8,414 nt of DNA from Pseudobdellovibrionaceae bacterium (GTDB lineage Bacteria > Bdellovibrionota > Bdellovibrionia > Bdellovibrionales > JAMPXM01), in NCBI GenBank assembly GCA_022843085.1, contig JALHOI010000036.1:4867-13280 (forward strand), read 5' to 3'. A model generated the notes under the pieces. That model saw only the letters and a list, made by a program, of their open reading frames with translations, made no database searches and was not told the DNA's origin. The position numbers were made by a program, and so were the translations under genes. Positions 6,784-8,414 of this stretch are shown one piece after another. Position 1 is the stretch's first letter; the number at the start of each line of letters is the position of its first letter.

Positions 6784-7577
6784 TTACGGATATCAGCGCG
6801 ACGAAACTGTTAGTGATTTCTGATCTTCATCTCGGAAATCCCTTTTCAAAAGCGAAGCGCCCCACAGTTGAGTTTTTGAACTGGGCGGCTTCGAATGGAT
6901 ACGACGTCGCGATAAATGGTGACGGCTTCGAAATTGCCCAGGTTTCTTTTACTCGCATCGCGAAGGATGTTCCTGAAGTTTTTCATGCCTTGAAATCGTT
7001 TACGGCTCAAGGCCGATCGCTCTATTACGTGATTGGCAATCACGACATCGTACTCGAAAACTTCTTAAATGACTGGGGCGGCTTCAAAATGGCGCCCTTC
7101 CTGAACGTGAGATCAGGCGACAAACGAATTCGTATCGAACACGGCCATCTTTACGATCCTGCGTTTGTGAATAATCCCGAACTGTACGAGTTCCTGACTT
7201 GGGCTGCAGGCCTCGCACTTCAAGTTCACCCTGGATTTTATCGATTATGGATGAAGTTCGAAAAATTTAAATCGCGATTTCTGTGGGGAAAGAAAGATAT
7301 TAAAAGCCTCGCCGCAGCAATCGAAGGCGCGCCGCTGACCCGCATCCCGGGTGAACACCCGGCCTTCCGCGAAGCGGCCCTTGAACTCAGTCAGCGCGGT
7401 TTCGATTCAATTGTCTTCGGGCATACCCACCATGCGGGCGAAGTCGAACTTGAGACCGGAGCTCGCTATTACAACAGCGGCAGCTGGCTCATCGGAACAC
7501 CATTTATTTCGATCGACAAAGGCCGAATCTCGGTCGAGCGGTGGGAAAAGGTGCCAGGCCCTGATCCTTGTCGCTAG
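6780..7577 (+). CDS. metallophosphoesterase, LpxH/calcineurin-like
   Basis: A 265-residue two-metal phosphoesterase. Motifs in order are SDLHLG (14-19, D15 and H17), NGDGFEI (46-52, D48), GNHD (86-89), EHGHLYDP (120-127) and FGHTHH (213-218). A helical stretch around 130-170 resembles the cap of LpxH-type UDP-2,3-diacylglucosamine hydrolases, but LpxH has GNRD where this protein has GNHD, so lipid A synthesis is not assured. Cyclic-nucleotide or other phosphodiester substrates remain possible. The GTG start overlaps the upstream TGA (GTGA) and has AAGGG 9 nt upstream (6766-6770). The last ten codons, EKVPGPDPCR, lie inside one arm of a perfect 32-bp inverted repeat and the TAG stop is its loop, so the natural C-terminus has probably been replaced by repeat-derived sequence. 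Superfamily certain, substrate unknown. Confidence 0.9.
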   Translation: MITDISATKLLVISDLHLGNPFSKAKRPTVEFLNWAASNGYDVAINGDGFEIAQVSFTRIAKDVPEVFHALKSFTAQGRSLYYVIGNHDIVLENFLNDWGGFKMAPFLNVRSGDKRIRIEHGHLYDPAFVNNPELYEFLTWAAGLALQVHPGFYRLWMKFEKFKSRFLWGKKDIKSLAAAIEGAPLTRIPGEHPAFREAALELSQRGFDSIVFGHTHHAGEVELETGARYYNSGSWLIGTPFISIDKGRISVERWEKVPGPDPCR

Positions 7578-7609
7578 GCGACAAGGATCAGGGCCTGGCA
7601 CCTTTTCCC
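7543..7609. repeat. perfect 32-bp inverted repeat with a 3-nt loop, spanning the end of the phosphoesterase gene
   Basis: The left arm at 7543-7574 starts GGGAAAAGGTGCCAGGCCCT and is matched without a mismatch by the right arm at 7578-7609, which ends GGCACCTTTTCCC. The loop, 7575-7577, is TAG, the stop codon of the metallophosphoesterase. Pairing stops at 7542/7610. The right arm fills nearly all of the 36-nt gap to the convergent chemoreceptor stop. It resembles a REP- or MITE-type palindrome rather than a classical terminator, since no U run follows the stem (only four T within each arm end). It may still block transcription from both sides or stabilise transcript ends. No second copy is present in the window. 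Confidence 0.93.
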
Positions 7610-7613
7610 TCTC

Positions 7614-8414
7614 CTAGCGCGCCTGGATGAGCGCAGTTAAACGCTCTGCGAGCTGTGAAAGTTCTTTCGAGGCTTGAAGTGTCTGCGACGAAGCCAACGA
7701 ACTTTCGTTCGAGGCGCTGGTCACTATTTTGATTGTTGAGGCGATGCTCTCCACACCCTTCTTTGATTCGACCACGACACGCGAAACTTCGTTGGTCGTT
7801 GCCGTTTGTTCTTCAACAGCCGCTGCAATGACGCTCGAAATACCGTTCAGGCGTTCGACAGCTGACGAAATCCCACCGATCGCCTCGACCGCCAAAAGTG
7901 TATCTTTCTGAATCGCACCGATCTTATTGGTGATTTCGTTCGTCGCTCTCGCTGTCTGTTTCGCAAGCTCTTTAACTTCGTTGGCAACGACCGTGAAACC
8001 GCGCCCGGCCTCGCCCGCACGCGCGGCTTCGATGGTGGCGTTTAGCGCCAGCAAATTGGTCTGTTGGGCGATCGAGCTGATGACCTTGATGACGTCTCCG
8101 ATTTCTTGACTGCTGGCCCCAAGCTTCGCAATCGTGGCGTTGGTCATCGTCGCTTGGCTCATCGTTGACTTTGCCATCTGCGAAGATTCGTTGGTTGACC
8201 GCGCAATCTCTTTTATCGATGCAACCATTTCTTCCATATTAGTCGCTACGATTTGAACTCCCGATGCAACTTGTTCAGCTGCAAGTCCGGCGGAATTTGA
8301 CTCATGACTGGTTCGTGACGCGGTACCAGACATCTGAGTAGCTGTCGCCGTAAGTTCAGCCGACGCGGCCGAAAGAGCAGCCGCGGTTTCTTCAACAGAG
8401 GCCATCATCAATTT
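7614..8414 (-). CDS. methyl-accepting chemotaxis protein, C-terminal signalling domain (5' end outside window)
   Basis: The visible 267 or so residues are a long helical, Ala/Ser/Thr-rich coiled coil typical of chemoreceptor cytoplasmic domains. The highly conserved hairpin tip that binds CheA and CheW is present: [20 protein letters not shown] at about residues 102-121, then [20 protein letters not shown] and [18 protein letters not shown]. Putative methylation helices flank it (for example [13 protein letters not shown] and [15 protein letters not shown]). The protein ends LTALIQAR with no CheR-binding pentapeptide. The frame continues past 8414, reading KLMMASVEE at the edge, so the sensor, membrane and HAMP parts are not seen and the internal ATGs near 8408 are not the start. 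It converges on the selD operon, with stop codons 36 nt apart. Confidence 0.95.
   Translation of the reverse strand, partial: KLMMASVEETAAALSAASAELTATATQMSGTASRTSHESNSAGLAAEQVASGVQIVATNMEEMVASIKEIARSTNESSQMAKSTMSQATMTNATIAKLGASSQEIGDVIKVISSIAQQTNLLALNATIEAARAGEAGRGFTVVANEVKELAKQTARATNEITNKIGAIQKDTLLAVEAIGGISSAVERLNGISSVIAAAVEEQTATTNEVSRVVVESKKGVESIASTIKIVTSASNESSLASSQTLQASKELSQLAERLTALIQAR

Noticed and set aside
7407..7601. Minus-strand frame beginning in the palindrome (MPGPDPCRLATR...)
   Set aside because: It exists because the palindrome reads the same on both strands; the rest is antisense to the metallophosphoesterase and shows no family signature.
7543..7613. Classical intrinsic terminator between the convergent genes
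   Set aside because: The stem is far longer than usual, includes coding sequence, and no U run follows it; termination is possible but the shape fits a repeat element better.
1..8414. CRISPR array, tRNA or rRNA genes, transposase or phage genes, defence system
   Set aside because: Nothing with the needed repeats, cloverleaf or protein motifs was seen on either strand; the window reads as housekeeping and signalling genes.

Overview
The window looks like ordinary chromosome from a Gram-negative, mid-GC bacterium. Gene content and the style of the membrane pyrophosphatase would fit Bdellovibrionota or another deltaproteobacterium-like lineage, but this is a soft inference because no rRNA or marker gene is present. 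No tRNA, rRNA, CRISPR array, insertion sequence or phage gene was seen.

Layout. Positions 1-478 (minus strand) hold the first codons of an unidentified gene and, upstream of it, the C-terminal two thirds of an ETHE1-type persulfide dioxygenase. Its N-terminal metal-binding motif is missing, so it is probably a gene remnant. It abuts a divergent Fur-family metalloregulator (560-1003, plus). A 387-nt stretch without a convincing gene follows, then a perfect 16-bp stem-loop that should end the next gene. That gene, on the minus strand (1488-3962), is a large membrane-bound proton pyrophosphatase carrying the K+-independence lysine; several motifs differ from the usual family wording. A 135-bp divergent promoter region separates it from a tight plus-strand operon: selD (selenophosphate synthetase), selU/mnmH (tRNA 2-selenouridine synthase), a stand-alone cyclic-nucleotide-binding protein and a metallophosphoesterase. 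The junctions are a 4-nt overlap, a 5-nt gap and a 4-nt overlap. A chemoreceptor signalling domain on the minus strand converges on this operon and runs off the right edge.

How the genes work together. SelD makes selenophosphate, and SelU uses it to convert 2-thiouridine to 2-selenouridine in the wobble position of certain tRNAs. The pair is the complete dedicated selenouridine branch. No selenocysteine genes lie in the window, and SelD uses an ordinary Cys codon. The cNMP-binding protein and metallophosphoesterase ride in the same transcript with unknown roles.

The most striking non-gene structure is at 7543-7609: a perfect 32-bp inverted repeat whose 3-nt loop is the TAG stop codon of the metallophosphoesterase. 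One arm encodes the last ten residues of that protein and the other fills almost the whole gap to the convergent chemoreceptor gene. It looks like a palindromic repeat (REP/MITE-like) that inserted at, and now forms, the end of the gene. Other points of interest are the ETHE1 truncation, the atypical pyrophosphatase, and inverted repeats placed inside the spacers of both divergent promoters at 3963-4097.
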